The notes under the pieces were generated by a model that searched no databases, was not told the origin of the DNA, and saw nothing but the letters and a program-made list of their open reading frames with translations. A program made the position numbers and the translations under genes. A DNA stretch of 64,000 nt from Diplolepis rosae (Eukaryota > Arthropoda > Insecta > Hymenoptera > Diplolepididae). The DNA is taken from positions 186,001 to 250,000 of the forward strand of contig JAPYXD010000717.1 in NCBI GenBank assembly GCA_030998225.1. The letters are read 5' to 3'. Shown here in pieces: positions 22,694 to 34,772 of the stretch (positions are counted from its first letter, which is position 1; every line of letters begins with the position of its first letter).

Positions 22694-23249
22694 CTCATCT
22701 GAAACCATCATAATCTAAATAACAATTTTTGGACGCTTAGGTTCTTTTTCTCGCATCGCGTCACAAATTGTAGAAGCGATTTTAGTTTCCAATATATCCC
22801 AGAGTGAATTGAAATATATTTAATTATTCTAAGCTTACAATCATAAAGCACGTGGTCTTTATTTATAGAATGTATACTAGCCTCGCGATCTACAGCAGAG
22901 CACATCAAGATATTTTCAAAAGAGACGGATATATTGGGCATGTGCATGGGTGAACGAAAGGAGGAATTGGCAAGCGGCAGAAAGCTGTAGTCGCACACAG
23001 TGCATGGATGTACGTGCCCTGAATATTTCTCCCTCTTTCTGTCTCTTACATCCTCTTTTTCTCTTTCATTTTCCCATTCTATTGTTGTAACATAATTACG
23101 TGTTTGTTATCCTTCATCCTCTCTTCCATTATCGGGTTGTACCAGAATTAATTGCCCATTTTTTAAAAAGAATTAAGCACATTTTTTTAAATGCGAGGAA
23201 TTAACTTTAATCAATGATATATTTTCTATTTATTTTATATATTTTATAC
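22694..23249. other. Unassigned DNA
   Basis: A 96-codon frame on the minus strand (22708-22998) has no recognisable motif and is not called as a gene. Confidence 0.4.
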
Positions 23250-25060
23250 ATCGTGCAATAGAGGCGCGAAATATACGACAATTTTAAATATATGAAGTAT
23301 GTTGTTTAAGATATATTTCTTTTTTTGAAATTTTTAGAAAATATGCCTAAAATAAATATCTGAAAATCCTGTCAAATTATTTAAGGGTTTTAACACGTTA
23401 AATGTGAAAAATTTGAATCAATATATACAAATAAAACATTTTTAGCTTTTCAAAAATCGAAGCTTTAATTAGTAATTACGAATTTCCATATTTCTTGACA
23501 AATTCGTACATTTAAACAATTTTCAGTTGGCAAGCTATTTTCCATTGAGAAGAGATGTACATAAAATTTATGTTTGAAATTTATATTCTCAGTTTTATGT
23601 TAGAAATATTTTCATCTCAAGTTTTAGTAGCCTAATTACAAACAAAGACCTGTAAATTTTGCAGATAAAATCGGTAAATTCTGCATAGGGCTGAAGTTTC
23701 AGACGTATATTCTGAAGAAAAACTTTTTTTTTCATTTATGGTCAGATTATGTCAAAACTTCAATAAAAATAGGTTTAAGACCAGTCTTACGTTTCTAAAT
23801 GCAATATCTTGCTCAAAAAATCAAAAACTGACCCGAAATTCGATTATTTTGAGTTAGACGGTAAATTCTCCCGCAAAAATAAAAACTTATGACATTTTAA
23901 ACATGCCCCACCTGAAAAGCAATAACAAGGGCTACTTAAAAAAATTATTCAAGAAAAATTAATTTGTCGGAAGACAGTCAAAATGTCACAAGTTTTTATT
24001 TTTGGGTGAGAATTTACCGTCTAACTTAAAATCAACGAATTTTTGGTTATTTTTTTATTTTTTGAGCAAGATATTCCATTTAGAAACGTAAGACTGGTCT
24101 TAAACCTATTTTTATTAAAATTTTGACATAATCCGTCTATAAGTGAAAAAAAACAATTTCTTCTGAATATACGTCTGAAACTTCAGCCCTTTAAATTTTG
24201 CAGATTGAATGTACAGATTATACAAATGGAAAATGTATTTTCTATGAGTTCAATCTATTAATTTTACAAATACACTTAGTCAGTCTACGGGCTATGTCGT
24301 AGATTCTGCAGATGAAAAATGTATATTCTATATATTCTATCTGTTTTTTTGTACAAATACAATTAGTAAATTATATAGATATAATTGCGTTTTATACAGA
24401 TTACATCTGTATAATCTACAGTTTTGTAAACTATAATTTCAGTAGACTATATCCTTTGTATATATCACAGTAGTAAATTTTTTGTATGCAAACTTTTTAA
24501 AATAAATGTCTTGCTGTTTGGAATTTGCAAAAATAATTGTAGTGTCCAAACTATTATTTAACTACAAACATACTCATTCTGCGGCTATACGCAGAAAAAT
24601 TGAAGTATTTGCTTCATCTTGTTACATTGTAAAAAGATTTTAAAACTCCAAAACAAATTTTTATGCTTAATCCAAAGTCTATAAATTTTCAATGTCTCTA
24701 ATCAAAATATATAAGTGAAAGATTTTCAAGCTCTACAAGTCAACCACTTTATTAAGACATTTCAAATTTTCCCACAATTTTGAAAAATCTTATAAATCTT
24801 TATTCTAGGCCATTTTAGTTTTGAAATATTCGAGAAATACGTGTAATTATTTTAATTAAATACTTTGAAAACTTTTGCAATTGGCTGATCTGGCAAATTT
24901 GTAAAAAAATTTGAACATTAATCGGAAAATTTTCCAATGAAATTCAAAATGAAGAAATGTTGCTCAGGTCGAAAAATAATATATTTTGCACCAGATTTGC
25001 ATTTAAATTTAATCTTAATTTAATGTGGCCTAAGTACGAATTTTTAATCAAAAAAATTAA
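23250..25060 (+). repeat. Large dispersed repeat, copy A
   Basis: A diverged direct copy of about 29270-30740 and an inverted copy of about 46150-48060. Shared landmarks in order: AGAGGCGCGAA; TTTGAATCAATATAT; TGTTAGAAATATTTTCATCTC followed by GTAGCCTAA; and near the end CACAA..TACAAAATCTTAT and TTTGCA.TTG.CTGATCT. No protein is recognised. A 502-bp foldback is inserted at 23688-24189. Confidence 0.65.
23688..24189. mobile_element. 502-bp foldback MITE
   Basis: The ends GGGCTGAAGTTTCAGACGTA and TACGTCTGAAACTTCAGCCC are inverted repeats, and similarity extends about 205 bp inward on each side around a spacer of about 90 bp. The element is absent from the related repeat copy B. Confidence 0.82.
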
Positions 25061-25094
25061 TTGCTGTACTTTAAGTTATTCATAATTGTATGGA

Positions 25095-25345
25095 ATATGA
25101 TTGCCATTGTCGCCTCGTATTCTGTCGGTTTCGCTTCCGCTCTTCGGTTCGGCATTCTTGGTTCGTCGAAAGTCGAGGATTACCGAGAATGCACGATTGG
25201 AACTTGTAGTTTCCCGCCGGCTTGTCTAATCTCAAGATTTCAAGATTTGGAGGTTGGGGTCGTCTTCTGTCACTTTTGTTTACAAAATTTGACAACCCCA
25301 AAAAGGCTTGAAAACATTGACGTTTGAAGTCTTGAAATATGATAA
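25095..25345 (+). repeat. Inverted module X, left copy
   Basis: An inverted partner lies at 28605-28865. A plus-strand frame here contains SALRFGILGSSKVEDYRECT and FCHFCLQNLTTPK. The partner copy keeps this frame with conservative changes, so an ancestral coding role is possible but unproven. Confidence 0.7.
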
Positions 25346-25954
25346 AGTAGATCTCTTTTAAATTTAATTCTTATAAATATTACAATTTTTATTTGCTTCA
25401 ATCCATTAGGGTTCAGAAAGTGAATGATTCGTTCATATTTTCACTATACTTTTGACATTCATCCTTTCAATATTTTTCAATATTTTTTATCCCTATACTG
25501 ATAAAAGAATTTTAAGCCATTAATAGTTTTGTAAAGTTTTATGAAAAAACTTGTAAAGGGTTTTCCAATAGGGACATAATAATTTTATCTATGAATAAAA
25601 TACAAAAATATTTGAGATATTCAGTTCAAATTTATTGTGGGTGTAGTGCAAGCATTACATTTTATGAATAAAATTCGATATCGGTCATATGACCACCACG
25701 AGCCCGTTTATAGTATTCGATTCTTTGGACCCAATTTTCCACCACTATGGCACACATTTCGGCCGGAACGTTGACAATTTCACATTGGATGTTGTCTATG
25801 AGGTTGTCTAAAGTTGCTGGCTTGTTGGCATAGACTTTTTGCGGATGCAATAGTGTCTCAAGAAGCACATTTGGGTTTGTTGCTGACCAATAACGCATAT
25901 TTTGCTTATTAACAAAGCCATTGAGCCAGAAATGAGCTTCATCGCTGAAGAGGA

Positions 25955-27500
25955 TGAAACGGTCACATCGGACCAGCGATCCCAGCCCATAGGTTGCTAG
26001 CGCTACATGCGTTCCGCGGCGTAGCAGGTCTACAGGTGCAGCGACTCGAACAGTCACCGCTAGGCTCTCAGCGCGAGCTTGCTCGCTGTAGACTCAAAAC
26101 CGCGACGCTATAACCTAGCTTGCGCAATTATCAGTGGTATCCACCAGCTGGGGTCTCAGGATCTCCAGATCTCCAGTCGGGACTCATGTCCCAGCAGCAG
26201 CACCTCCAGAAAGCAGCCAAAGGGTCACCGAGGAGCAGCAGCAGTCTGGTTAAGATATTTCTTGGTATCGAAGAACACTATAACCTCTTGTGCCTCCACC
26301 CACTCTCTGGTCCGCTGCTCAGGCGCAGAGACGGTTTTCCTTTTTCCTAAGAGAGAGATGTACGCTGCTCAGGCTGTCTCTCTTCCCTTCATGGTGTACG
26401 CTGCCTAGGCTTCCATCTCTAACACTCCTTTCCACGGTGTACGCTTATTACTGGCTGCCGTGAAGAGTATCTTTTAAGTCGATTCTGATTGGTGCACGCC
26501 ACCCAGGCTACCAATCACAATTTCTTTTAGCGCTTGTGTACGCTGTCTTGGCGGCCAAGTGAATTTAGTTTATTTAATTTCGCCAAATTTGTTGTTTGTA
26601 CGGGTGCATTTGATTTGGGGCATTCCCCTTTAGCGAGAGCAGCGCCATCTGCTCACCTCCAACGAACCCTACTTATTAATTCTCGGGTAGGGTGCGGAAC
26701 TACGTTACCGACAGGGGAACGCAACGATAAGAGTGTGACTAAATTTAAATTATATTGGTTTGCGACCACAGCGCCACCTATAGTTGAAATTATTATTTGT
26801 TTTAATATTTTCTTTAAAAACTACGCAAAGGGATTTTTAACGGAGTAGTCGGCGATAAAGATAGTATATTTACTTTAAGTTATTGGTTCGCGAAAGCAGC
26901 GCCACCTACTACTGAGATTGTTATTTGTTCAGAGTTTTTCTTTCAGATTCCGGAAAGGGATTTGCCACCGAGCAGCTCGCGATAAAGGTAGTGTATTTAC
27001 TTCAAGTTATTGGTTCGCGACAGCAGCGCAACCTACTTTTTAGATTATTATTTGTTCAGAGTTTTTCTTTCAGATTTCGCAAAGGGATTTGCCACCGAGC
27101 AATCCGCGATAGAGAGAGTGGATTTATTTTCATTTATTTTGAGTTGTTTAGCTGCGACGACAGCGCCACCTATAGTCAAAAGTATTTTTTATTTAAGGTT
27201 CCGTTCATGCTTTATAGAAATAGGTTTATTACCAAACAGCGTGAGGTCTGAAGACTGATGTACTTTCAGTCTGTGATAATAACGCCATCTACTTCGTATC
27301 ATTGTACCTTGCGAGGATCTCCCACGCGACTCAATTATTATTGCACCAACAATCTACAGATTGTTAAATTGTAGAAAACAATAAATAAAGACTGATTGTT
27401 ATGCCAATATACTTGCCTACAAATTATTTCCACACCTTTGGGTCCACAAATATTATTTAAATAAATAAAAATAAATTAAGGACAATTTCTAACTCTTTCA
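25955..27500 (+). mobile_element. Solo LTR (1.55 kb)
   Basis: The insert begins TGAAAC and ends TTTCA, so its ends form the inverted TGAAA/TTTCA expected of an LTR, and it is bracketed by AGGA (25951-25954 and 27501-27504). Removing it rejoins the Tc1-like frame exactly. A poly(A) signal, AATAAA, lies near 27382, giving plus-strand orientation. The probable U3 has a 126-bp tandem repeat. No internal coding region is present, so this looks like the product of recombination between two LTRs. Confidence 0.75.
26754..27260 (+). repeat. 126-bp tandem repeat inside the LTR
   Basis: About three and a half to four diverging units, each with the order TATTGGTT.GCGAC.GCAGCGCCACCTA, ATTATTTGTT, and GCAAAGGGATTT. 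Units start near 26754, 26880, 27006 and 27140. Confidence 0.75.
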
Positions 27501-28604
27501 AGGATTTTTCGATGAAATTCTTCATTTTCTTCAAGCATTGCCAGAGCCCAATTGGAGAAGTTTCGGCGTTTCGAATGATCAAGTGGCTTTAGTTCTTGAG
27601 TTAATTTAATCTTGAAAGCATGTAGGTCAAGATCTTTTCGCATAATGCGCCACAGTGTCGTTTGAGCGATGCCCAATTCTTGAAAATGACGTGTAGTCGA
27701 CTGATTTGGCTCATTTTGAATCCATGCACTTACGGCTGCGATTATTTCTTCGCTTCGAGCAATACGACATCTTTTTGTCACCGGAACGTCCAGTAGCGTA
27801 AATTTGGTCTCGAATTTATCCACTATAGCACGCACAGCCTGTCGGGTGGGACGATTATTACGGCCGAAAATTGAGTAAGCGCTCTTAAAGTTGCGACCAC
27901 CGACTCAGAATTTCTGTAGTAATTTTTAATAATTTCCAAACGTTGTTGGTTCGTGAAAATTACCATAATGAAAATGTTGACTTTAACTAACGTTTTGACA
28001 TTGACAGTTCATTAAAAAAGTTTAAGGGTGCGTTCATATAAAGATACAAAATTGTTATGTCCCCATTAGAAAACCCTTGTTATATTAATAAGTTTTCCTC
28101 TCAAAGTTGTGGTTTTTATTATTTAATATATATTCTCTATTTTCAGTGAAAGTATTATAAATATTTAATATTTAATTTAATGAAAATTTTAGAAAGTTTT
28201 AATGCAAAAAAAAGTTTAAAATATGAATAGAATGTTATTATAAAATACAAATTTTTTAGTTTTTATGCTTCTTTATGAAAATATTATTAAAATGAATGTT
28301 GACTAAGTGAATAAATTTATAATGAATATAATTGGTATTTAAATAATTTGAAAATCTTTCTGTGAAAAAAAGACGCTTTTCTAAATTTGCAATATTTTAA
28401 ATCAATTGCAAAATGATAAAAAAAATAAAAAAATTTAAAACCACTTGAGACATGAGAATGATATATATTTATATTAAAAACCTAACCTCCACTTATCTTA
28501 TGGAATACATTGAATATATTACAACTTTATAAATCTCCAGTAACTTAACATATATTGACTGTAGATTACACGCTCGAAAACATCCTGTAAAATGTCCTAA
28601 ATGT

Positions 28605-28865
28605 AATTAACATATCATATTTCAAGACTCCAAACGTCAATGTTTTCAAGCGTTTTTTGGGGTTGTCAAATTTTGTAAACAAAAGTGACAGAAGATGACC
28701 CCAGCCTCTAAATCTTGAAATCTTGAGATTAGCCAAGCCGGCGGATAACTACAAGTTCCAATCGTGCATTCTCGGTAATCATCAACTTTCGACGAACCAA
28801 CAATGCCGAACCGAAGAGCCGAAACGAAGCCGAGAGAAAACGAAGAAGCAGTGGCAATCATCCAA
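28605..28865 (-). repeat. Inverted module X, right copy
   Basis: Inverted partner of 25095-25345. Next to it, at 28886-28970, a frame reading DTPRLYALLTQGNVAGAK is echoed in inverted form at 29044-29110 (DTPRLHVFLPDGNVVGAE after reverse complement), so a coding ancestor for this zone is plausible. Confidence 0.65.
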
Positions 28866-29034
28866 TTCTCGATTTGCAAGCATGCAAACAAGCGATGGAG
28901 CGGGGATACATCGACACGCCGCGTTTATATGCGTTGCTTACACAAGGGAACGTGGCGGGAGCAAAAATCTTACGCAGTCTGTGAACACTGGTAAAGGCCG
29001 GACTACAGCAAGTCATGGGAGCAATGTAGTGCAG

Positions 29035-31261
29035 CGTCTCCAGAACGTGGGATTTTTCGGCCCCCACCACGTTCCCATCTGGGAGAAACACATGCAAACG
29101 TGGCGTGTCAGTGTGTCGGCTCTGCTACACGCTGCGGTCACCAGCTTCGTGTAAAGCTGAAGGTGCACGAAGACGGACTTCGTTAAAATGCTTGAGTTTT
29201 CAAGTTATTTTTAGATTTCACGCTTTCGTTTATCGAGTCGAAATTAAGAATTGTATTTTTCTCGAGTACGTGCAAAAGAGGCGCGAAGCAGACGACGAAT
29301 TTGAATTTACGAAGTATATAGTTCAAGAAATAACACTTTTCTTCAATTTCTTGAAGAAAGTCTGCATGAAATAAACATCAGTATGATCTTGGAAAATTTC
29401 ATGAGGATTTCAACACTTCAAAAATAAACTTTCAGTGAAATTTAGTGACAATAAATGTATAAAATTTGAATCAATATATAATTTTCCATTCAAATTTATA
29501 TACTTCTTACTAATTTTGTACATTTAACAATTTTTCAATTAGAACAATATTTTCTATGAAGATAAAATGAACATAAAATTCAAGTTCATAATTTATATTT
29601 TCAGTTATATGTTAGAAATATTTTCATCTCACATTTTTGTAGCCTAAGCACAAAATTTTCATTCCAAAACTTTAAATCTCTACGGAAATGGAAAATTGTC
29701 TAATAGCAGTAGATAAATTAAAAAGCTAAAATATGTGTTTATTGGTATTTCCATATTAACATATAAATATCAATCAACTTTAAATTTTACATAAAAATGT
29801 TCGTTCGAAGTGTTCAAATCTTGTTACGATTTGACAAGATTTTATGGAGGAGTGCAATCTTTTGGATGAAATATTTTGTAGTTCTTAATTTGTCTGTCCG
29901 TCTGAAATCGTAGTAAGATTTGAACAGTAAACAACAAATTTTCCAATAGAATTCAGGATCAATAATAATTGATTCAGGAAATACTTCAACTCTGTAGAGC
30001 ATTTTTGTATTTCGAATTCAAAATGTGTGTTCAAAAATTTTTTTTCTGTTTTATTCAAAGTCAATAAATATTCAATGTTTGGAATCGAAATATTAAGTAA
30101 ATGATTTTTAATTTCTGGGAATAAACTGCTTTAATAAGACAATCTTTCTTCTTTGTGAGAAATCTCAATTTTAAAATTAAAATTCTACGCATAGGATACA
30201 AAAACATAATATGAAAATACTTTTATTACAGAATTTTGAAATATACAAGTTGACCAATTTTTAATCGAGTAAATCGGCTACTTTAAGCAATAAATTATGT
30301 TAAAAATATTTTATCAAAAAAAAATAAGACACATTAAACTACGGTTTAAAATCCACATTCATAGATTGATGGTAAAAGCAGTTTAAAGTTTTTTAATCTT
30401 ACGTTTTAGTGACGTATGCACAGACTTTTAATCAGATAAATGAAATGCTTTATAGAAAGTCAAAATTTTCTTATTACTGCACTTAATCAAATTTATAAAG
30501 TAAAAATATTTTTTAATTGATGCTTTCACTCAATTCTTTAAACATTCATTAATTGAAAATTGTACTCAAAATTTAATCATGCAGCGTTCCAATATTCCCA
30601 CAATGTTACAAAATCTTATTAATCATTATTTTAGTCGAATTATTTTCAAAATATTTAAAAAATAAATGTAAATATTTTGATTAAATACTCTGTCAATTTT
30701 TGCATTTGACTGATCTTGCAAAATTGTTGAAAGTTTTGAATACCGATAGAAGAAACTTTAAATGAAATTTTATGTCCATAAATGCTTAAAGTTCTATATA
30801 GAAATATCAACTACAACATTCTCAAATTTTATAAATAAACTACTAAATTCAAAAAGTTTCGGATTTTTTTAAAAACTGTACAAATTTCAAATATGAATCA
30901 GTCAAAATCTACTGATTATCAGTGAAATTTGACTGATTTAAATAACTAAAAACAGGTTACTGTGAATCAGTCAAATTTCACTGATTACTTCAGTGAAAAG
31001 TAACTGATATAACAGTGAAAAATATTGTATCCACTGATGGTTCAGTGAAAAGGCAAATCACTGATTCAATCAGTGAAAATTTGACTGATTCAGATTTAGA
31101 GTGTATACAAATTTCAAATATAAAGTGTACTCTGTACATTAATCAAACAAATTTAGAAGATGAATATTTTATAAATATTCCTAAATATTATTGGAATATG
31201 ATACATATCGATTTAGAAAAACTTCTTCAAAGTACTCAGACATTTTTCTTATTTTACGACA
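29035..31261 (+). repeat. Large dispersed repeat, copy B, left inverted arm
   Basis: Near-identical in inverted orientation to 45677-48298, and a diverged direct copy of 23250-25060. The arms bracket hAT and the 10.6-kb transposon. This copy lacks about 400 bp present at 46900-47295 in the other arm. A conserved 89-codon frame (MSVCRLCYTLRSPASC...) occurs in both arms but has no recognisable domain. Confidence 0.85.
30896..31100. repeat. Cluster of AATCAGT/ACTGATT palindromes
   Basis: More than a dozen copies of CAGTGA, ACTGATT or AATCAGT in alternating orientation in about 200 bp. The same cluster, inverted, is at 45835-46045. Confidence 0.8.
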
Positions 31262-32068
31262 TTTTTGCACCATGTTTGACCTTTGGGTAGGATTCAAGAA
31301 AACAATTGTAGACATACTTTCATTACTTAGTAAAATACTAAGAAGACTTGCTTTTTAAATTAAAGCGAAAACTTTTAAAACCTTTAACAATCGGTTGCAT
31401 AGATTCTGCTCTAATCTTGGACGCAATTAGAGAAATAGGTTTTTTTGCTTTTTTTAGATCTAGTTTTTGCCTTAAACATAAAAGAAAAAAAACACATTTG
31501 AAATATTAAAATAAAAAAGCTGGTTCATTCTTAGAGAATCCCAAATATTCTGAAATAAAACTCCTTTCCACACCACCACGGAGGAAGAGTTTAAGGCTCG
31601 TTTTTTTACGTGGTATCCCCTGTAGGCCTAGTCCACGTCCTACGAAACGAAAAGGGTTTTTGCTTTCAAGCAAAAAGAAAAAAGGAAAAAAGTGAAGCAA
31701 AGTGGTAAAAAACGCTACAAATGTAGCCCGTACTTCAGGCTTGCCTCTATCAAATGCCAGTATACGTCGAACAAAAATGTTTTGTTTTAAATCAAATAAT
31801 GAAGAAGTTTGATTAATATGGGATGATTTTGGGTGCTTGATTATTGTGAGTCCCCTTGCCTCTCACTTATGCCAAAAGCGTGATATCACTCAATTTCAGT
31901 ATGTTTTCTTACTCACAAAATAATAATTAAAACTAAACAATTTCCATACCCGAGGCACGCGAAGAAAGGAATAAAGAACGTATCTCTGATATAAGAAATA
32001 AAATGTTATTATTTTGTGAGTAAGAAAGGGGTTTGAAATTGATTAACGCCATGCCTTGGCCATTAGAA
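31262..32068. other. Unassigned repeat-derived DNA
   Basis: The first 100 bases are a diverged match to 12990-13090. A 36-base motif at 31831-31866 (GGGTGCTTGATTA, then GTGAG...CTCAC) recurs at 15655-15690. No gene is recognised. Confidence 0.4.
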
Positions 32069-34277
32069 TTAATCCTGTCCTTCGTGAGCGAAGAGCGACA
32101 AACCACTTTCCCTATCACTTTCTGCCATCTCATATAGATTTTCGGTCATTAATTGCAAATGCTTCGAAGTGATGCTCGTTGTTCTGGCTGTTTCAGCTCT
32201 CGCCTTTAGGGCTGATCGAGTAACACAAATTGAGTTGACCGTCCTGTTTCCTAAGCGATTTCTTTTGGGAGTTTTCGCGTCCGTGAGCATGGAGAAACCT
32301 CGCTCCGCCTCAGCATTTGAATGAGGAAGACTCCGAACATGATTCAATACTGAGGTCAAATTTTTCTCCTGTACTCGTCGAAGATACACCGATACTAGAC
32401 CAGATTTCGTCAAAAGATAAATTCGACCACTTTTCTTTGAGTTCCTGTCTGATTTTGAGTAAAGAATCCCACTCTTTTTGTACACCTATTCTATCAAACG
32501 ACCCTAAATCTTGACAAACTTTCCAGACCCTAGGAAAAGTTTCGCTTCGATCAGCATAGAAAGCTACTTGAGGCCGGAAAACAGCAACGCAAGACAAAAA
32601 GATGTCGTCAAAAGGAAGTCGATTGCGAATTTCTTCGCTTGCTGTGACATAAAATTTCAAGCAATTACGAAGAAATAGATCAACTTCTACTATTTGCAAT
32701 TTCTTGTTTGTAAGTTGCTGCTGGAAATATTCTCGCGTTTCCTTACCAATGTCAATGTCTTGAAGCGGCTTTTGATTACTAGGATCTGCAAAGTTAACAT
32801 TTCTAATGATTTGAAAGAATAAATTCGGTTGAAGAAGACCCTCTTTCAAATAACTGCTAAGAATCCATACGAAGAATTTAGCCAAGTTTGGCTGGAGTTC
32901 CTGAACCATTGTTTCGCGACTTTGAAATTTCGCATTGTATACGTTGAACCTATTCAAAGTAAATTTCAAGAATAGGAAATATGCGAGTGTCAAAGGATTC
33001 TGCATTTTTCCTAACAAGTCTTTGGCCTTCTCTACCTTCTCAGATACGAGGACCATAAGATACTGAAGAATAACTTCCCAATTCTTTATTATAATATCTA
33101 TGCATCGATAGCGGACAAGCCAGCGAGTTTCAGAATGACTAGGAATTTTTTGATAGTCATTTCCTAATTCCAAAACAATCGATCGAAAAATAGCCGTTCG
33201 CTTGGAGCTAGCATTAAGAAAAGCTGGCAAATCTTTGATTAAATCCTCTACATCTGGGATTGTGGCACAAGCATATTTTGCTACAATTGCTGACGAATGC
33301 GAGACACACGGGAAAGCAATTAAACGGGGACTTTTTTCCTTTAATTTTGTTTTAAATGAGGACCTATTGCCGACCATCACCTGTGCATTATCACAAGCTA
33401 AAGCACAGATATTAGATAAAGGGATTTTCTGCCCGGACAATGCTTTTTCGAACGCATCAAAAATTTTAGAGGCAGAACAATCCGAAGCATTTACATTAAT
33501 AAGCTGGAGCAATTCCACCATGACAGAAAATGTCGTTGGCTCCACATATCGAACCATTAATGACAGCCACTTTTCTAGAGTCCTGTCGGTCGTTTCGTCT
33601 TCGTACACTGAAAATGATTGCTTACGCAAAATATTTGCCATGCGATCAGTTTCAGCAGCACATACGACGTTATTTACAACTAGGACCATTTTAGTGTGGC
33701 TCAATCTAACGTCTTTTAAAACCGAAGGTTCCATATCTTGGAAAAGTCCTATCAATTCTGATGAAATCGCGAATGGTAAATTATGCTCTACGAAAAATGT
33801 ACTAATCCTAATCTCTGCTTCTTGTACTTTCTGTTTGAAAGTAACACTTTCCGTAATCGTGGAATTTGTGAATTCTGAAGCAGAAGAACTTGCTATACAA
33901 GGTTCAACACTGTAAGAATTGTCAGTTACATTAGAAGAATTTTCACTTACTACTCCATAACATTCTAATTTATTTGAAAACTCTTGCTTCTTTCTGTGTG
34001 ATAAAGATGCTTCATGCTTTTCAATTTCCGATTTGCCACATAGCAACGTTTTATTGCAAATTTTGCAATGAAATCTTGTTTCATCTGCTAATGTAACCAC
34101 CCACTCTCTCCACGACGGAAATTCCTCAAACCATCCCAACTGAAAGTTTTTTGCATTTTTCATGACTTTTCTAGCGGGTTGACATTCGTTTGAACCAGAA
34201 TTCGAACGGTGGTCAACCTTCGTTTGAACCTGGCTGTCCTTCAAAACACTCGAATTTGGGTCAACCGGATTACTCAT
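32069..34277 (-). pseudogene. hAT-family transposase, one frameshift
   Basis: ATG 34277 (MSNPVDPNSSV) is a better start than the TTG nine bases upstream. A BED-type zinc finger is seen near residues 70-95 (HCKICNKTLLCGKSEIEKHE, with Cys-x2-Cys and His-x5-His). The catalytic core shows SVYEDETTDRTLEKWLSLM (Asp), ALACDNAQVMVGNRSSFKTK (second Asp), CVSHSSAIVAKYA and SETRWLVRYRCI. The frame is open for about 650 residues and then shifts near 32390. The C-terminal hAT dimerisation block, RSLPHSNAEAERGFSMLTDA with the catalytic Glu, lies in another frame and runs to the stop at 32069. A single lesion makes this the best-preserved transposase in the window. I could not find its terminal repeats or 8-bp target duplication. 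Confidence 0.88.
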
Positions 34278-34772
34278 TGTGAACAATAAATTATACGACG
34301 AAGGAAAACAGAATTATTTGAAAAGAATTAATAAGATGAAAAGTCGATAAAATTGAGCGAATGTGAATAATTTGTAATCTGCACACAAATTAAGTTTCAC
34401 AAAATAAACTTACCCACAAGCATCAAACAATAACGTACGTAAGAGCACTCACGTATCACCAAATAATAATATAATATTCTTACTTTTGCCGTTTTCAATA
34501 AGGAATTACGATAAAAATATGAAGAATCCACACTCTTGCCTTCTCAAATAACGCATAAAGCGAGAATCAAGTATATCTTAGAAGAAAACAAAAGAAGGTT
34601 GCTATTATTATTTGTTTTGGTCTCCAATTTGACCTCTATACCGTTCGTTTGCGATTTAAAACATTGGTAACTTTTTGGCTATTAATCTGATTGAGCTACA
34701 ACTTTTCAGAAAACTTTCTTTACTAAAGTATTAAAATTTTTCTCCTGTAGATAGTTTCAGAAAATGTAGACA
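34278..34772. other. Flank of the hAT gene, AT-rich
   Basis: Contains a diverged copy (34496-34560) of the leader sequence at 11163-11230, including TTGCCTTCTCAA. Nothing else recognised. Confidence 0.4.

Larger units (their letters stand above)
25662..27966 (-). pseudogene. Tc1-like transposase, split by an LTR insertion
   Basis: The start at 27966 reads MVIFTNQQRLEIIKNYYRNS, a helix-turn-helix of the type found in insect Tc1/maT transposases. A one-base loss near 27860 shifts the frame into VRAIVDKFETKFTLLDVPV, IAAVSAWIQNEPNQSTTRHF and ELGIAQTTLWRIMRKDL. Coding then breaks at EEFHRKI (27505), where 1.55 kb is inserted, and resumes in frame at LFSDEAHFWLNGFVNKQN (first catalytic Asp). Between YWSATNPN and the C-terminal block QKVYANKPATLDNLI most of the catalytic domain is missing, so the element had already lost its centre. 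The final stop is at 25662. Confidence 0.82.
25556..28078 (-). mobile_element. Tc1-like (maT-type) transposon interrupted by an LTR
   Basis: The terminal inverted repeat AAGGGTTTTCCAATAGGGAC on the left is mirrored on the right (GTCCCCATTAGAAAACCCTT, ending 28078). The transposase runs on the minus strand and is split by the LTR-type insertion at 25955-27500. The uninterrupted element would have been about 1 kb. Confidence 0.82.

Noticed and set aside
31506..31700. 64-codon minus-strand frame (VGRGLGLQGIPRKK)
   Set aside because: Too short, no family resemblance, and no conserved neighbour.
33202..33915. 237-codon plus-strand frame
   Set aside because: It is antisense to the conserved hAT transposase and is a shadow of that gene.
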